The notes: a model not told the origin generated them from the letters alone. A stretch of DNA of 47,546 nucleotides from Flavonifractor sp. An82 (GCF_002159265.1 NZ_NFHG01000022.1:1-47546); one strand, 5' to 3'. Shown: positions 1-8,703, counted from the first letter of the stretch. A program made the numbers and translations.

Positions 1-66
1 TGGGCAACGCCCAAAACGCTTGGACGCCGCTTGCGCGGCGGCTCGCCTGCGCTCGCAGGAGCACGC
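1..66. repeat. Cluster of GC-rich hairpins after oppF
   Basis: The stretch beyond the oppF stop holds three short inverted repeats: TGGGC/GCCCA (1-13), CGCCGC/GCGGCG with a TTGC loop (25-40) and CCTGCG/CGCAGG with a 2-base loop (46-59). None is followed by a T-run on the minus strand, so they do not look like a standard intrinsic terminator. They may be part of an intergenic repeat that continues left of the window. Confidence 0.45.
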
Positions 67-1101
67 TTAGCCCAGCAGGTGACAGGCCGCGTAGTGACCC
101 GGCGCGTGCTCCTTGAACTGGGGCACCTCCTGCTTGCACTTCTCAGTGGCATAGGGGCAGCGGGTATGGAACCGGCAGCCCGTGGGGGGATTCATGGGGG
201 AGGGGATATCGCCCTGGAGGACGATCCGCTGCCGGGACCGGCTCACCTCGGGATCAGGCACAGGCACAGCGGACAGCAGGGTCTTGGTATAGGGGTGGAT
301 GGGGTTCTTGTTGAGCTCATAGCTCTCGGCCAGCTCCACCAGGGTGCCCAGGTACATGACGCCGATGCGGTTGGAGATGTGGCGCACCACGGACAGGTCG
401 TGGGCGATGAACAGGTAGGTCAGGCCCAGGTCCTGCTGCATGTCCTCCAGCATATTGACCACCTGAGACTGGATGGACACGTCCAGAGCGGAGATGGGCT
501 CGTCGCACACGATGAACTCGGGCTTAACCGCCAGGGCGCGGGCAATACCTACGCGCTGCTGCTGGCCGCCGGAGAACTCATGGGGATAGCGGTTGGCGTG
601 CTCGGTGTTCAGACCCACCCGGGCCAGCAACTCCTTGATGCGGTCGGTGCGGTCCTTCTTGTTGGGGCACAGCTTATGGATGTCCAGAGCCTCGCCGATG
701 ATCTCGCCCACCGTCATACGGGGGTCCAGGGAGGCGGAGGGGTCCTGGAAGATGATCTGCATCTTCCGGCGGTAGGGCAGCATGTTGGCCACAGTGGGCT
801 TGGGAGTCTTGACGTGGATCAGGTTGCCGTTTTCATCCTTCTGCCAGGGGTCCTCGCCCTCAAAGATGGGCTGACCGTCATAGACGATCTTGCCGGACGT
901 GGGGGGATGGAGCTGGAGGATGGTACGGCCCAGGGTGGTCTTGCCGCAGCCGGACTCGCCCACCAGACCCAGGGTCTCGCCCCGTCTGATGAAGAGGGAC
1001 ACGTCCTCCACGGCCTGGACGCCGGGGCCCTTGACGCCCTTGACGCCAAAGTACTTCTTCAGGTGGTCCACCTGAACGAGGATATCATTTTTCTCACTCA
1101 T
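67..1101 (-). CDS. oppF: Oligopeptide/dipeptide ABC transporter ATP-binding protein, OppF type
   Basis: This is the second ATPase of a peptide importer; it hydrolyses ATP on the cytoplasmic face to drive uptake through OppB/OppC. The 344-residue protein has Walker A GESGCGKT (48-55), the Q-loop [12 protein letters not shown], the signature FSGGQQQR, Walker B ending [10 protein letters not shown], and the C-terminal oligopeptide-transporter extension with the cysteine-rich [11 protein letters not shown] stretch. About 30 extra residues sit between Walker A and the Q-loop compared with typical OppF. The ATG at 1101 overlaps the oppD end by 8 bases, so the two are translationally coupled. A longer reading upstream lies inside oppD and was not used. 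Opp versus Dpp specificity cannot be decided from the sequence. Confidence 0.93.
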   Translation of the reverse strand: MSEKNDILVQVDHLKKYFGVKGVKGPGVQAVEDVSLFIRRGETLGLVGESGCGKTTLGRTILQLHPPTSGKIVYDGQPIFEGEDPWQKDENGNLIHVKTPKPTVANMLPYRRKMQIIFQDPSASLDPRMTVGEIIGEALDIHKLCPNKKDRTDRIKELLARVGLNTEHANRYPHEFSGGQQQRVGIARALAVKPEFIVCDEPISALDVSIQSQVVNMLEDMQQDLGLTYLFIAHDLSVVRHISNRIGVMYLGTLVELAESYELNKNPIHPYTKTLLSAVPVPDPEVSRSRQRIVLQGDIPSPMNPPTGCRFHTRCPYATEKCKQEVPQFKEHAPGHYAACHLLG

Positions 1102-2167
1102 GGTCGCCCGCCTCCTTGTTCTCGGTCTCTGCCGCGGGCTTGGCGTCCGTCTGGCCGGCCTTCTCCTTGGCCATCTGCTCCTGCACCCGCAGCCAGCAGG
1201 CGGAGCGGTGGTTGTCGCCCAGCTCCACATAGGGGGGCATCTTCTGCAGGCAGATCTTCATGGCGTACTCGCAGCGGGGGGCGAAGGGGCAGCCCTCGGG
1301 AGGATTGAGCATATCCACGGGGGTACCCTCGATGGGGATCAGGCGCTCGTAGCTCTCGGCGTCCACACGGGGCATGGACCGCAGCAGGCCCATGGTGTAG
1401 GGATGGCCGGGCTTGTAGAAGATGTCGTCCACGGGGCCCTGCTCCACCATCTTGCCGGCGTACATGACGGAGACCTTGTCGCAGATCTCGGCCACCACGC
1501 CCAGGTTGTGGGTGATGAAGATGATGCCCATGTGGGTCTTCTTCTGCAGCTCCTTCATAAGCTCCAGGATCTGAGCCTGGATGGTCACGTCCAGAGCGGT
1601 GGTGGGCTCGTCGGCGATGAGCAGCTGGGGATGGCAGATCAGGCCCATGGCGATCATGACGCGCTGACGCATACCGCCGGACAGCTCATGGGGATACTGC
1701 TTCATGCGCTTTTCCACGTTGTTGATGCCCACCAGCTCCAGCATCTCCATGGCCCGCTTGGCGGCCTCTTCCTTGGTGACCTTCTTGTCATGGGCCTTCA
1801 GGGCCTCCATGAGCTGGTTGCCGATGGTGTACACGGGGTTGAGGCAGGTCATGGGGTTCTGGAAGATCATGGCGATCTTGTTGCCCCGCAGGTCGATCAT
1901 CTCGTCCTTGCTCTTGGCCAGCATGTCCTCACCCTCGAAGGTGATGGAACCGCCCACCACCTTGCCGGGGGACTGAAGCAGGCCGATGATGGAGTAGGCC
2001 TCCACGCTCTTGCCGGAGCCGGACTCGCCCACGATGCCCATGACCTCGTCATAGTTCAGATCATAGCTGATGCCGCCCACGGCCTTCACCTCGCCGGCGG
2101 GGGTGAAGAAGGAGACGTGGAGATCCTTGACTTCCAGCAGCTTGCCGCTCTTTTCGTTGTTTTCCAT
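1094..2167 (-). CDS. oppD: Oligopeptide/dipeptide ABC transporter ATP-binding protein, OppD type
   Basis: First ATPase of the peptide importer, partner of OppF. It has Walker A GESGSGKS (47-54), Q-loop [10 protein letters not shown], signature LSGGMRQRV, Walker [12 protein letters not shown], the switch histidine in ITHNLGVV, and the family C-terminal motif [10 protein letters not shown]. At 357 residues it is slightly long because of a charged, low-complexity tail ([19 protein letters not shown]). A GGAGGAGAC ribosome site precedes the ATG, and 16 bases separate it from oppC. It belongs to the oppB-C-D-F operon. Confidence 0.94.
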   Translation of the reverse strand: MENNEKSGKLLEVKDLHVSFFTPAGEVKAVGGISYDLNYDEVMGIVGESGSGKSVEAYSIIGLLQSPGKVVGGSITFEGEDMLAKSKDEMIDLRGNKIAMIFQNPMTCLNPVYTIGNQLMEALKAHDKKVTKEEAAKRAMEMLELVGINNVEKRMKQYPHELSGGMRQRVMIAMGLICHPQLLIADEPTTALDVTIQAQILELMKELQKKTHMGIIFITHNLGVVAEICDKVSVMYAGKMVEQGPVDDIFYKPGHPYTMGLLRSMPRVDAESYERLIPIEGTPVDMLNPPEGCPFAPRCEYAMKICLQKMPPYVELGDNHRSACWLRVQEQMAKEKAGQTDAKPAAETENKEAGDHE

Positions 2168-2183
2168 GATGTCTCCTCCTTTC

Positions 2184-3488
2184 TTACTTCTTCAGCCGGG
2201 GATCCAGGGCGTCCCGCAGGCCGTCGCCGAACAGGTTCAGGCACAGGATCATGACGCTCAGGATGGCGGCGGGGATAAACAGACGGTAGGGGTAGCTGGT
2301 CAGACCCTTCAGGGCGTCCGAGCACATGGAGCCCAGGCTGGTCATGGGGGCGGAAACGCCCATGCCCAGGAAGGACAGGAAGGACTCGGTGAAGATGGCG
2401 GAGGGGATCTGCAGGAAGGTGGTGGTCACGATCTGGCCCACGCAGTTGGGCAGCAGATGGCGCTTGATGATGCGCCCGCCCTTGGCGCCCAGGGCCCGGG
2501 CGGCGGTGACATACTCCTGCTGCTTGAGCTGGAGGATCTGGCCGCGGATGATGCGGCTCATGGTCACCCAGTACAGCAGACCGAAAGCGATGAAGATAGA
2601 GATCAGGTTGGGGCCCAGCACGGTGACCAGCTCCTGAAGGGGACCGTCACCCGAGTTCTGGAAGTCCTCAAACAGGGGCTTCAGGGTGGCGCCCAGCAGC
2701 AGGATGATGAGCACCTCGGGAATGGTGTAGATGATCTCCACGATGCGCTGCATGACAGCGTCCACCTTGCCGCCGAAGTAGCCGGAGATGGAGCCGTAGA
2801 TGGCGCCGATGATGAGCACAATGATGGCGCAGCAGATACCCACGATCATGGACACACGGGCGCCGATCATGGTACGCACCATGATGTCACGGCCCTGGGT
2901 GTCACAGCCGAAGACGTGGGGGAAGACGGACTCGCCGTTGGCGATGCGCTCCAGCTCGTCGTTGGTATAGCCGAAGGGCTTGGCCTTGATGCCCAACTCC
3001 TTGCGCAGCTCGTTGACGTCAGTGCTGGCGCCGCTGGTCTTGGCCTGAGCGCGGATGGTGGCCTCCTCCACGCGGCTGAGCTCGCGGCCCTCGGCCGCGG
3101 CCTCGGCGCGGGCGGCCTCCACCGCCTCATCCGGGGTCATCTGGGCCTCGGCCAGCTTCTCCTGGTCCTCCAGGGAGTAGTGCCAGGGGTGGATGTTATT
3201 GGCGCCGGGGATCACCTGGTCATAGCTGTAGGGCACCAGCAGGGGACCCACAAAGGCGAACAGGCCGATGAGGATGACGATGACCATGGCCACCATGGCC
3301 ACCTTGTTGTGGCGCAGACGCCGCCAGGCGTCCTTCCAGTAGGACACGCTCTTGCGGTCCTGAATGAAGCTCTCCTTCTCCTGGGTGGTAGCCGGCTCGA
3401 AGGCATTCTCCGGCAGGTCGTTCCAGTGCAGGATATCCTCCACGTCGGGCTGAAGGGAGCCGAGGACTTTCTTTCTCTTGTTCTCCAA
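2184..3488 (-). CDS. oppC: Oligopeptide ABC transporter permease, OppC type, with a long periplasmic-side insertion
   Basis: Inner-membrane permease of the peptide importer with a BPD_transp_1 domain in its C-terminal 240 residues, including the EAA loop around ARALGAKGGRIIKRHLLPN that docks the ATPases, and the OppC motif GCDTQGRDIMVRTMIGAR. At 434 residues it is about 100 longer than usual: after the first membrane segment (about 70-90) an Ala/Glu-rich helical insert fills the first extracytoplasmic loop before the conserved motif. I choose the TTG at 3488: an AAGGGAGG site lies 8 bases before it, and it follows the oppB stop by one base. No in-frame ATG near it has a better site. Confidence 0.9.
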   Translation of the reverse strand: MENKRKKVLGSLQPDVEDILHWNDLPENAFEPATTQEKESFIQDRKSVSYWKDAWRRLRHNKVAMVAMVIVILIGLFAFVGPLLVPYSYDQVIPGANNIHPWHYSLEDQEKLAEAQMTPDEAVEAARAEAAAEGRELSRVEEATIRAQAKTSGASTDVNELRKELGIKAKPFGYTNDELERIANGESVFPHVFGCDTQGRDIMVRTMIGARVSMIVGICCAIIVLIIGAIYGSISGYFGGKVDAVMQRIVEIIYTIPEVLIILLLGATLKPLFEDFQNSGDGPLQELVTVLGPNLISIFIAFGLLYWVTMSRIIRGQILQLKQQEYVTAARALGAKGGRIIKRHLLPNCVGQIVTTTFLQIPSAIFTESFLSFLGMGVSAPMTSLGSMCSDALKGLTSYPYRLFIPAAILSVMILCLNLFGDGLRDALDPRLKK

Positions 3489-3489
3489 C

Positions 3490-4431
3490 TCAGTTCCCTC
3501 CCTTGCTCAGATTGATACGAGGATCCACCAGCTTGTACAGCAGGTCCACCACCAGGTTCATCACGATGATGAAGGCGGCCAGGAAAATGGTGGTGCCCAT
3601 GATAATGGGGTAGTCACGGTTCTGGATGGACGAGACAAAGTAGCGGCCCAGGCCGGGGATGGAGAAGACGGTCTCCACCACGAAGCCGCCGCACAGGGTA
3701 AAGGCAATCTGGGGGCCCAGGTAGGTGATGACGGGGATCAGAGCGTTGCGCAGGGCATGCTTGAAGATGATCTTCTTGTTCTTCAGACCCTTGGCCCGGG
3801 CAGTCTTGATGTACTCCTGGTTGATGGAGTCCAGCATGGCGGTACGGGTCTGCCGGGACAGATAGCACATGGGATAGAAGCCCAGGGCCAGGCAGGGCAG
3901 CACATAGCTGCGTATGCTTCCGTCAAAGATGGTGGGGAAGAACTTCATCCCCTCGATGCCGCCTGCAAACACATAGAGCAGCATCGTGGCTACCACGAAG
4001 CCTGGCATGGATATGCCTATGGTACAAATGACCCGCAGCAGGCTGTCCACCCACGTTCCCCGCTTGTAGGCGGCCAGACAGCCCAATGGGACGCCCACCA
4101 AAATAGCCCACAAAATGGCGATGATACCGATGGTGGCGGAGACGGGGAACATGGTGGTGATGATCTCCAGCACGGGACGGTCCTTCTGCATCTTGATGGA
4201 GTTGCCGAAGTCGCCATGGACAATGTTCGCCAGATACTTGCCCAGCTGAACGATGACCGGCTGATCCAGGCCATACTTCTCATTCAGAGCATCGATGGTG
4301 GCCTGAGGCGGGGTCTTCTCAGACAGCCAGGGATTGCCCGGAATGGCGTTCATGAGCAAAAAGGTCAGGCAGGTCACGATAAACAGCGTGAGCACTGCCA
4401 TCAACACTCTTTTCAAAATGTATTTTGCCAT
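3490..4431 (-). CDS. oppB: Oligopeptide ABC transporter permease, OppB type
   Basis: First gene of the operon; 313-residue permease that forms the translocation channel with OppC. It begins MAKYILKRV with an N-terminal membrane segment, then the typical OppB loop (LNEKYGLDQPVIVQL), further membrane helices, and the EAA-type loop ARAKGLKNKKIIFKHALRNALIPV. The ATG at 4431 has an AGGAAG site 7 bases upstream. A reading extended to 4524 would start inside the candidate -35 box, so I reject it. The substrate-binding protein oppA is not in the window. Confidence 0.92.
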   Translation of the reverse strand: MAKYILKRVLMAVLTLFIVTCLTFLLMNAIPGNPWLSEKTPPQATIDALNEKYGLDQPVIVQLGKYLANIVHGDFGNSIKMQKDRPVLEIITTMFPVSATIGIIAILWAILVGVPLGCLAAYKRGTWVDSLLRVICTIGISMPGFVVATMLLYVFAGGIEGMKFFPTIFDGSIRSYVLPCLALGFYPMCYLSRQTRTAMLDSINQEYIKTARAKGLKNKKIIFKHALRNALIPVITYLGPQIAFTLCGGFVVETVFSIPGLGRYFVSSIQNRDYPIIMGTTIFLAAFIIVMNLVVDLLYKLVDPRINLSKGGN

Positions 4432-4495
4432 TTCTTCACTTCCTATACCATTCTCTGTGCATTCTCGTAAATTGCCCCACAATAAACGTCTGTTT

Positions 4496-4524
4496 ATTTT
4501 ATCGTAAATACCCCTTTCCGTCAA
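4496..4524 (-). promoter_or_regulatory. Candidate promoter of the opp operon
   Basis: On the minus strand, TTGACG (4524-4519) and TAAAAT (4501-4496) are separated by 17 bases, a close match to the vegetative sigma consensus, and point at oppB about 60 bases downstream. Confidence 0.6.
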
Positions 4525-4571
4525 GAGTTCTACGGCCTGAATTTGATGGAATAGCCGTCAAATCTTGCAGC

Positions 4572-4590
4572 TGTCCTTGGTAAGAGGACA
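4572..4590. promoter_or_regulatory. Inverted repeat upstream of the opp promoter
   Basis: TGTCCT and AGGACA form a perfect 6-bp inverted repeat with a 7-base centre, about 50 bases upstream of the candidate opp -35 box. It could be a regulator site. The rest of the 430-base gap between oppB and the next gene (4432-4862) shows AT-rich sequence and no gene I can support. Confidence 0.3.
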
Positions 4591-4803
4591 CTTTTCTGCA
4601 TAATTGTCCATTTTTTCTTTCGAAGGATGGTGCTTTTTTCCCTTGTACCGCCTGCTTTTCGACGCTTTTTCTCACTAGCGCGGTAAAATTCGCTAATAAA
4701 TATTCATATAAAAGGCCACAATATTCATTTTAACGGAAATCCTGCAAAAGGGCGGCTTTGAATCCCGCCCCACCGCCCGGTTGCAAAACGACCCCGAGGG
4801 GAT

Positions 4804-4849
4804 AAAAACGGGGCGGACAGACGCGGGAAACCGCGTCCGTCCGCCCCGT
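4804..4849 (-). terminator. Intrinsic terminator after the GNAT gene
   Basis: A GGGGCGGAC/GTCCGCCCC-based stem with a GAAA-type loop is followed on the minus strand by five T residues. It lies 14 bases past the stop codon of the upstream minus-strand acetyltransferase gene. Confidence 0.8.
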
Positions 4850-4862
4850 TGCATCTGCTCTT

Positions 4863-5741
4863 TTAGTCGAAGCCCAGGCCCATATAGCCCTGGGTCTCCT
4901 CGCCCCAGAGGGCCCCCTTCTCCCGGTTGTACCACTTGACCATGCCGAAGGGCTGGAGATAGCTGCCCTGCATGCCGTCCCACTGGGCGGGGGTACGCAC
5001 AAAGCACCGCTGCCCGGGCATTTTGGCCGCCAGGGCGGCCAGCCCCCGGGGCATATGCTCCGGCGGCAGCAGCAGCTCCTTGAAGAGCACGCTCTCTTCA
5101 TTCAGATACTCCGCGGCGGCGCAGCCCCGGAAATCCCCTACCATAATGCGGTACAGTCCGCCGCCTGACAGCTTGCCCATGCCCTCCTGGTAGCGGATGA
5201 GCTCCTCTCCGTAGAGCACAGAGGGGATGCCCTCCAGCGCGCTGCGGCGGATCTCGTTGTACTCCTCCGGTCCGATAGGCTCCACCTTGTCCTCCGGGCG
5301 GGAGGGCGTGGTCATGCTGCGCAGCAGCTCCACCTTTCGGGTGAAGAAGCCGGGCAGAAAGCCCACCATGGAGAAGAATTTGAACAGGCTGGCCTCGGCG
5401 GGCACCACGGTGACGCAGTCCGCCCCCCGCTGCCGGAGAAACTCGTCCGCATAGAGCAGCAGCTGCCGGCCGTAACCCTTGCTGCGGGCGGCGGGGTCGG
5501 TGGCCAGAGCATAGATATACCAGGCGGCGGCGGTACCGCCGCCGGGCAGGGTGACGGTCTGGGGCAGCAGGGCCAGCATGGAGGCCAGCTTTCCGTCCTC
5601 CAGCAGCAGGAGCATGTCCTCCGGCCGCCAGCAGCACTGGTAGAACCAGTCGATATAGCGGGGATCATCCCCAAAGGCCGCCTGCCACAGCTCCTTCTGG
5701 ATCTGTACTTCATCCGGTCGGGACGGACGGATCTCTACCAT
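4863..5741 (-). CDS. GNAT family N-acetyltransferase (292 residues)
   Basis: A predicted acetyl-CoA-dependent N-acetyltransferase of unknown substrate. The acetyl-CoA binding motif A is seen in LATDPAARSKGYGRQLL (about residues 78-94), followed by helix and strand elements typical of the fold. The protein is about twice the length of a single GNAT domain: residues from about 140 on form a second half ending in MVKWYNREKGALW that I cannot assign. The ATG at 5741 has an AGAGGAG site 8 bases upstream; a start 30 bases earlier is less well placed. It follows the DUF2156 gene on the same strand, originally perhaps only about 30 bases away before the duplication between them. Confidence 0.8.
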   Translation of the reverse strand: MVEIRPSRPDEVQIQKELWQAAFGDDPRYIDWFYQCCWRPEDMLLLLEDGKLASMLALLPQTVTLPGGGTAAAWYIYALATDPAARSKGYGRQLLLYADEFLRQRGADCVTVVPAEASLFKFFSMVGFLPGFFTRKVELLRSMTTPSRPEDKVEPIGPEEYNEIRRSALEGIPSVLYGEELIRYQEGMGKLSGGGLYRIMVGDFRGCAAAEYLNEESVLFKELLLPPEHMPRGLAALAAKMPGQRCFVRTPAQWDGMQGSYLQPFGMVKWYNREKGALWGEETQGYMGLGFD

Positions 5742-5787
5742 GAGAACACTCCTCTCATTTCTTGTCCGCATTCACGCTTTCATAATG

Positions 5788-5850
5788 GCGGCGTACTTCT
5801 CCACCAGCAGGTCGGGGTAGTAGGACAGCTTGGCTTTTCTCAGGCCCTCC
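5788..5850. repeat. 63-bp direct repeat, outer copy (truncated 3' end of the DUF2156 gene)
   Basis: These 63 bases are identical to 6010-6072, inside the 3' end of the neighbouring DUF2156 gene. Read on the minus strand, this copy encodes the same C-terminal peptide (LRKAKLSYYPDLLVEKYAA) and ends with its own stop at 5774-5772, giving MKA instead of MKE as the last residues. It is therefore a duplicated gene end, now outside the reading frame of the gene. Confidence 0.9.
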
Positions 5851-5989
5851 CACCGCACCTTCGGTGCGGCGGGTACCCCTTTCTTTTACTTCCTCGGGCG
5901 GAATCAATCCGCCCTGCGGCAAGCCGCCCTTCCGGGCAGCTTGTTCGCGCAATGCGCGTCCCGCTGCGCGGGTCCCTGTGGAGGGCCTG
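5841..5989. repeat. 149-bp hairpin-rich element with 10-bp terminal inverted repeats
   Basis: The segment is bounded by CAGGCCCTCC and GGAGGGCCTG, perfect inverted copies. Inside are further hairpins: CCGCACC/GGTGCGG, GGGCGGA/TCCGCCC, GCCC/GGGC and GCGCA/TGCGC. It has no convincing gene of its own; an 80-codon reading through it has an unusual Gly/Arg/Pro composition. It resembles an interspersed non-autonomous repeat. It sits exactly between the two 63-bp copies. Confidence 0.6.
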
Positions 5990-5993
5990 CCGG

Positions 5994-6908
5994 TCATTCC
6001 TTCATGACAGCGGCGTACTTCTCCACCAGCAGGTCGGGGTAGTAGGACAGCTTGGCTTTTCTCAGGCCCTCCACGCCCATGTCATCCTCCCGGTTGAGGT
6101 ACTTCACCTCCGGGTGGCGCTGGCGCACCCACCGGGCAAACTCCCGGTTGATCATGGCATAGGCCCCCTGGAGCTCGCCGTAGGCCTTCTCAAAATGGAC
6201 GTCGTAGGTGTCGGCAGACAGCTTGTCCCCCATGGTGAAGGCCACCACCTCGCCGTACACCCGGATCAGTCCCCCCTCCAGGCCCAGCTCCTGGTAGTGC
6301 TCCATGGCGGTACGCAGGGCAATGCCCTCGTCGCCCAGGTCCCGCTCTTCCGCCTCGCCCTCCCGCTGGAGGGAGCGGCGGTACCACTCCCGGTCCATCT
6401 CCAGGCACTCGGGCAGGCTCTCCGGGGTGATCTCCTCATAGGTCCAGGTGGGGTTGTTCTCCATGAAGCGGTTGATATGGTTGCGCTTGGCGTGGAGCTT
6501 CTTGCCCCCCAGGTCGGCCAGCCGGTCGATCTCATAGAGGTAGTCGTAGCCGTCCCGGTCGGCCACATAGTCAAACTGGTCGGGGAAGAACTCCTCCAGC
6601 TCGGCCATCTGGCCCCGGGTCAGGCACACCAGCCGCAGGGGCTGGCCCCGGCCGTCGGCCTCGGCCTTCAGCGTGCGGATGGCCCCGGCAATATCCCCCG
6701 CCCCGGCGGGGTACAGGTAGCTGCATCCCATCCGGCCGCAGAGGTGGGTGAACAAAAAGCCGTTCCCCTGGGCAATCTCCACGTTGAAGGCCTTTTTCCA
6801 TACATAGATATTGGTAAAGTTATAGTCGCAGCCCCGGTAGTTGCCCCGGGCCAGCAGTCCGTCCACCCAGGCCTTGTCCGCCGGGGTGGGCGCTTTGAAT
6901 TCGATCAT
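5994..6908 (-). CDS. DUF2156 family protein (phosphatidylglycerol lysyltransferase C-terminal-like, GNAT fold)
   Basis: A 304-residue cytoplasmic protein with the DUF2156 features DYLYEIDRLADLGGKKLHAKRNHINRF and the closing YLNREDDMGVEGLRKAKLSYYPDLLVEKY. The family is related to the aminoacyl-transferring domain of MprF and FemX-like enzymes, but the substrate of soluble members is unknown. The ATG at 6908 has a TAGGAGAG site 9 bases away; upstream in-frame sequence is low quality and crosses the promoter. The last 21 codons are duplicated downstream (5788-5850), so the present stop may not be the ancestral one. It stands upstream of a second acyltransferase-fold gene on the same strand. Confidence 0.82.
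   Translation of the reverse strand: MIEFKAPTPADKAWVDGLLARGNYRGCDYNFTNIYVWKKAFNVEIAQGNGFLFTHLCGRMGCSYLYPAGAGDIAGAIRTLKAEADGRGQPLRLVCLTRGQMAELEEFFPDQFDYVADRDGYDYLYEIDRLADLGGKKLHAKRNHINRFMENNPTWTYEEITPESLPECLEMDREWYRRSLQREGEAEERDLGDEGIALRTAMEHYQELGLEGGLIRVYGEVVAFTMGDKLSADTYDVHFEKAYGELQGAYAMINREFARWVRQRHPEVKYLNREDDMGVEGLRKAKLSYYPDLLVEKYAAVMKE
6010..6072. repeat. 63-bp direct repeat, inner copy within the DUF2156 gene
   Basis: Identical to 5788-5850, offset by 222 bases. This copy is in frame at the end of the DUF2156 coding sequence. Confidence 0.9.
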
Positions 6909-6946
6909 GGGGTTTTTCTCTCCTAACCATTTCCCAGTATGCCGAC

Positions 6947-6975
6947 ATGATATCACGGCCTTGGGGAATTGGCAA
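6947..6975 (-). promoter_or_regulatory. Candidate promoter of the DUF2156 gene
   Basis: TTGCCA and TATCAT with a 17-base spacer on the minus strand, with a TGA extended -10. It lies about 40 bases before the start codon and after the pspC terminator. Confidence 0.5.
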
Positions 6976-7005
6976 GGGAAATCCGGCGAACGGGCCCGGA
7001 AGAGC

Positions 7006-7032
7006 AAAAACGGGCGGCCAAAAGGCCGCCCG
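7006..7032 (-). terminator. Intrinsic terminator after the PspC gene
   Basis: CGGGCGGCC and GGCCGCCCG form a perfect 9-bp stem with an AAAA/TTTT loop; on the minus strand it is followed by TTTTT. Confidence 0.85.
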
Positions 7033-7069
7033 TGGCTGTCTGATGTTGGGACCGGGTGGCAGTACACCC

Positions 7070-7282
7070 TTACAGCTCAGGATAGATCTGGCTTTTGCGG
7101 GGAAGCAGGACTGCTGCCGCCAGATAGATCATACTCCACAGCCCCACGGAGCAGAGGGTCAGGGCGATCCAGCCCAGCCGGACCAGAGTGGGGTCTATGT
7201 TCAGGCACTCCGCCAGACCACCGCACACGCCGGCCAGCTTGGCGCCCCGCTCCACACGATAGAACTTCTGATGCCAGTTCAT
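7070..7282 (-). CDS. PspC domain protein (70 residues)
   Basis: A short membrane protein made of a single PspC domain: the N-terminal FYRVERGAKLAGVCGGLAEC motif, then DPTLVRLGWIAL, and one hydrophobic segment (LCSVGLWSMIYLAAAVLLP). PspC proteins take part in envelope stress responses in some bacteria, but stand-alone copies in Firmicutes have no settled function. The ATG at 7282 has an AGGAGG site 7 bases upstream; the GTG six bases earlier would overlap that site. It is 68 bases after the helicase gene. Confidence 0.88.
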   Translation of the reverse strand: MNWHQKFYRVERGAKLAGVCGGLAECLNIDPTLVRLGWIALTLCSVGLWSMIYLAAAVLLPRKSQIYPEL

Positions 7283-7350
7283 AGACACCCCTCCTTTTTA
7301 TTAAAATAGCACATCACGGTGCAAAAGTCCAGAATTTTTCCAAGAATCAG

Positions 7351-8535
7351 TTATGTCCCTTCCTCCACCAGCATGAGGCAGCCGTCGGCGTCATACTTGA
7401 GACGCTGGACCTCCGCCTTGGTGTTGCGGATGATGTCGTCCATACGCACACTCTCGGTGACGGTGGCCACAAAGGTATAGGCCACACCGTGGCGCTTGGC
7501 CCGGCCGGTACGGCCGATGCGGTGGGTGTAGTTCTCCATCTCGTCGGGCACATCGTAGTTGAACACCGCGTCCACGTCGTCGATGTCCAGGCCCCGGGCA
7601 GCCACGTCGGTGGCCACCAGCACCTTGATCTCGCCCTTCTTGAACTTTTCCAGGGTCTTTTCCCGCACCCGCTGCTGGATATCACCGTGGATGGCCTGGC
7701 AGGAGATGCCCCGCATCTGGAGCAGGCCGGCCAGCCGGTCGGTCATGTTCTTGGTGTTGCAGAAGGCGATGGCCCGCTCGTACTCCCCGTGGGTGATGAG
7801 GGCCACGATGGTGTCCAGCTTCTTCTCCCGGCCGTCCAGGTCGATACGGTACTGGGTGATATCGGGCTTGGACTCCTCCACCGGGCGGACGGTGATCTCA
7901 ATGGGGTCACGCTGGTACACCCAGGAGATGTCCATGACCTCCCGGCTGATGGTGGCGGAGAACATGCCCAGGTTCTTCCGGTGCTTCAGCTGGTCCAGGA
8001 TGCGGGTCACGTCCCGGACAAAGCCCATGTCAAGCATGCGGTCGGCCTCGTCCAGCACCACAGTCTCCACCTTGTCCAGGCGCACGGTGCGCCGCTTCAT
8101 GTGGTCCATGAGCCGGCCGGGGGTGGCCACCACGATCTGGGGGCGTTTCTTCAGGGTGTTGATCTGCTTGTCGATGGGGGCGCCGCCGTAGAGGCACACG
8201 GTGCGCACCCCCTCCTTGAATTCGCACAGGTCCCGCAGCTCCTCCTGGATCTGCACCGCCAGCTCCCGGGTGGGGGCCAGCACCAGGGCCTGGACCTCCT
8301 CCCGCTCCGGGTCGATGTGCTCCACCATGGGGATGCCGAAGGCAAAGGTCTTGCCGGTGCCGGTGGGGGCCTTGGCAATGACGTCCTTCCACTGCATAAA
8401 GTAGGGGATGGCCCCGGCCTGCACCGGGGTGGCCTGGACGTAGCCCTTTTTGTCGATGGCCTTCATCACTTCAGGGGACAGGCCCAGGTCGGCGTAGTTG
8501 ACGATCTCGTTGACCTGCTCGCCGTTGATTTCCAT
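7351..8535 (-). CDS. DEAD-box ATP-dependent RNA helicase
   Basis: An RNA helicase that unwinds RNA duplexes, probably in ribosome assembly, mRNA decay or cold adaptation. In its 394 residues I see the Q motif (GYVQATPVQ), Walker A APTGTGKT (56-63), PTRELA, TPGRL, DEAD (162-165), SAT, VATDVAARGLD and the arginine-finger motif HRIGRTGRA. It is a bare helicase core: the basic or RRM-like tail of CshA or DbpA is missing. The ATG at 8535 has an AAGGAAG site; a longer reading to 8613 has no good site. Confidence 0.93.
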   Translation of the reverse strand: MEINGEQVNEIVNYADLGLSPEVMKAIDKKGYVQATPVQAGAIPYFMQWKDVIAKAPTGTGKTFAFGIPMVEHIDPEREEVQALVLAPTRELAVQIQEELRDLCEFKEGVRTVCLYGGAPIDKQINTLKKRPQIVVATPGRLMDHMKRRTVRLDKVETVVLDEADRMLDMGFVRDVTRILDQLKHRKNLGMFSATISREVMDISWVYQRDPIEITVRPVEESKPDITQYRIDLDGREKKLDTIVALITHGEYERAIAFCNTKNMTDRLAGLLQMRGISCQAIHGDIQQRVREKTLEKFKKGEIKVLVATDVAARGLDIDDVDAVFNYDVPDEMENYTHRIGRTGRAKRHGVAYTFVATVTESVRMDDIIRNTKAEVQRLKYDADGCLMLVEEGT

Positions 8536-8655
8536 GGGTACAAAACTTCCTTTCCGTTTCAATCTGCCTGATTCAAGGTCCCCACAGGCATCGAAACTCC
8601 CTTTCGTACCCAACGCCCTCTTTCCCCGGGGCGCGACCTCAAATCGTACCGGAAA

Positions 8656-8684
8656 AGTGTATCATATTCCCCGAAAAATTGCAA
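8656..8684 (-). promoter_or_regulatory. Candidate promoter of the helicase gene
   Basis: TTGCAA and TACACT with a 17-base spacer on the minus strand, giving a leader of about 115 bases before the helicase ATG. I see no clear cold-shock element in the leader. Confidence 0.5.
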
Positions 8685-8703
8685 TCCTTTCCCCTCAGAG
8701 GCC

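Noticed and set aside
2070-3515. Long open reading frame of 481 codons on the plus strand opposite oppC
   Set aside because: It mirrors the codon pattern of oppC, has a His/Gly/Asp-rich composition without domains, and no ribosome site; long antisense frames like this are expected in GC-rich genes and occur opposite most genes here.
4432-4524. N-terminal extension of OppB (31 more codons)
   Set aside because: It would begin in the candidate -35 box and lacks a ribosome site, while the ATG at 4431 has one and matches the family start.
5755-5997. 80-codon frame through the hairpin element between the two acyltransferase-fold genes
   Set aside because: Composition (Gly/Arg/Pro-rich) and dependence on palindromic DNA suggest a by-product of the repeat, without a supported ribosome site.
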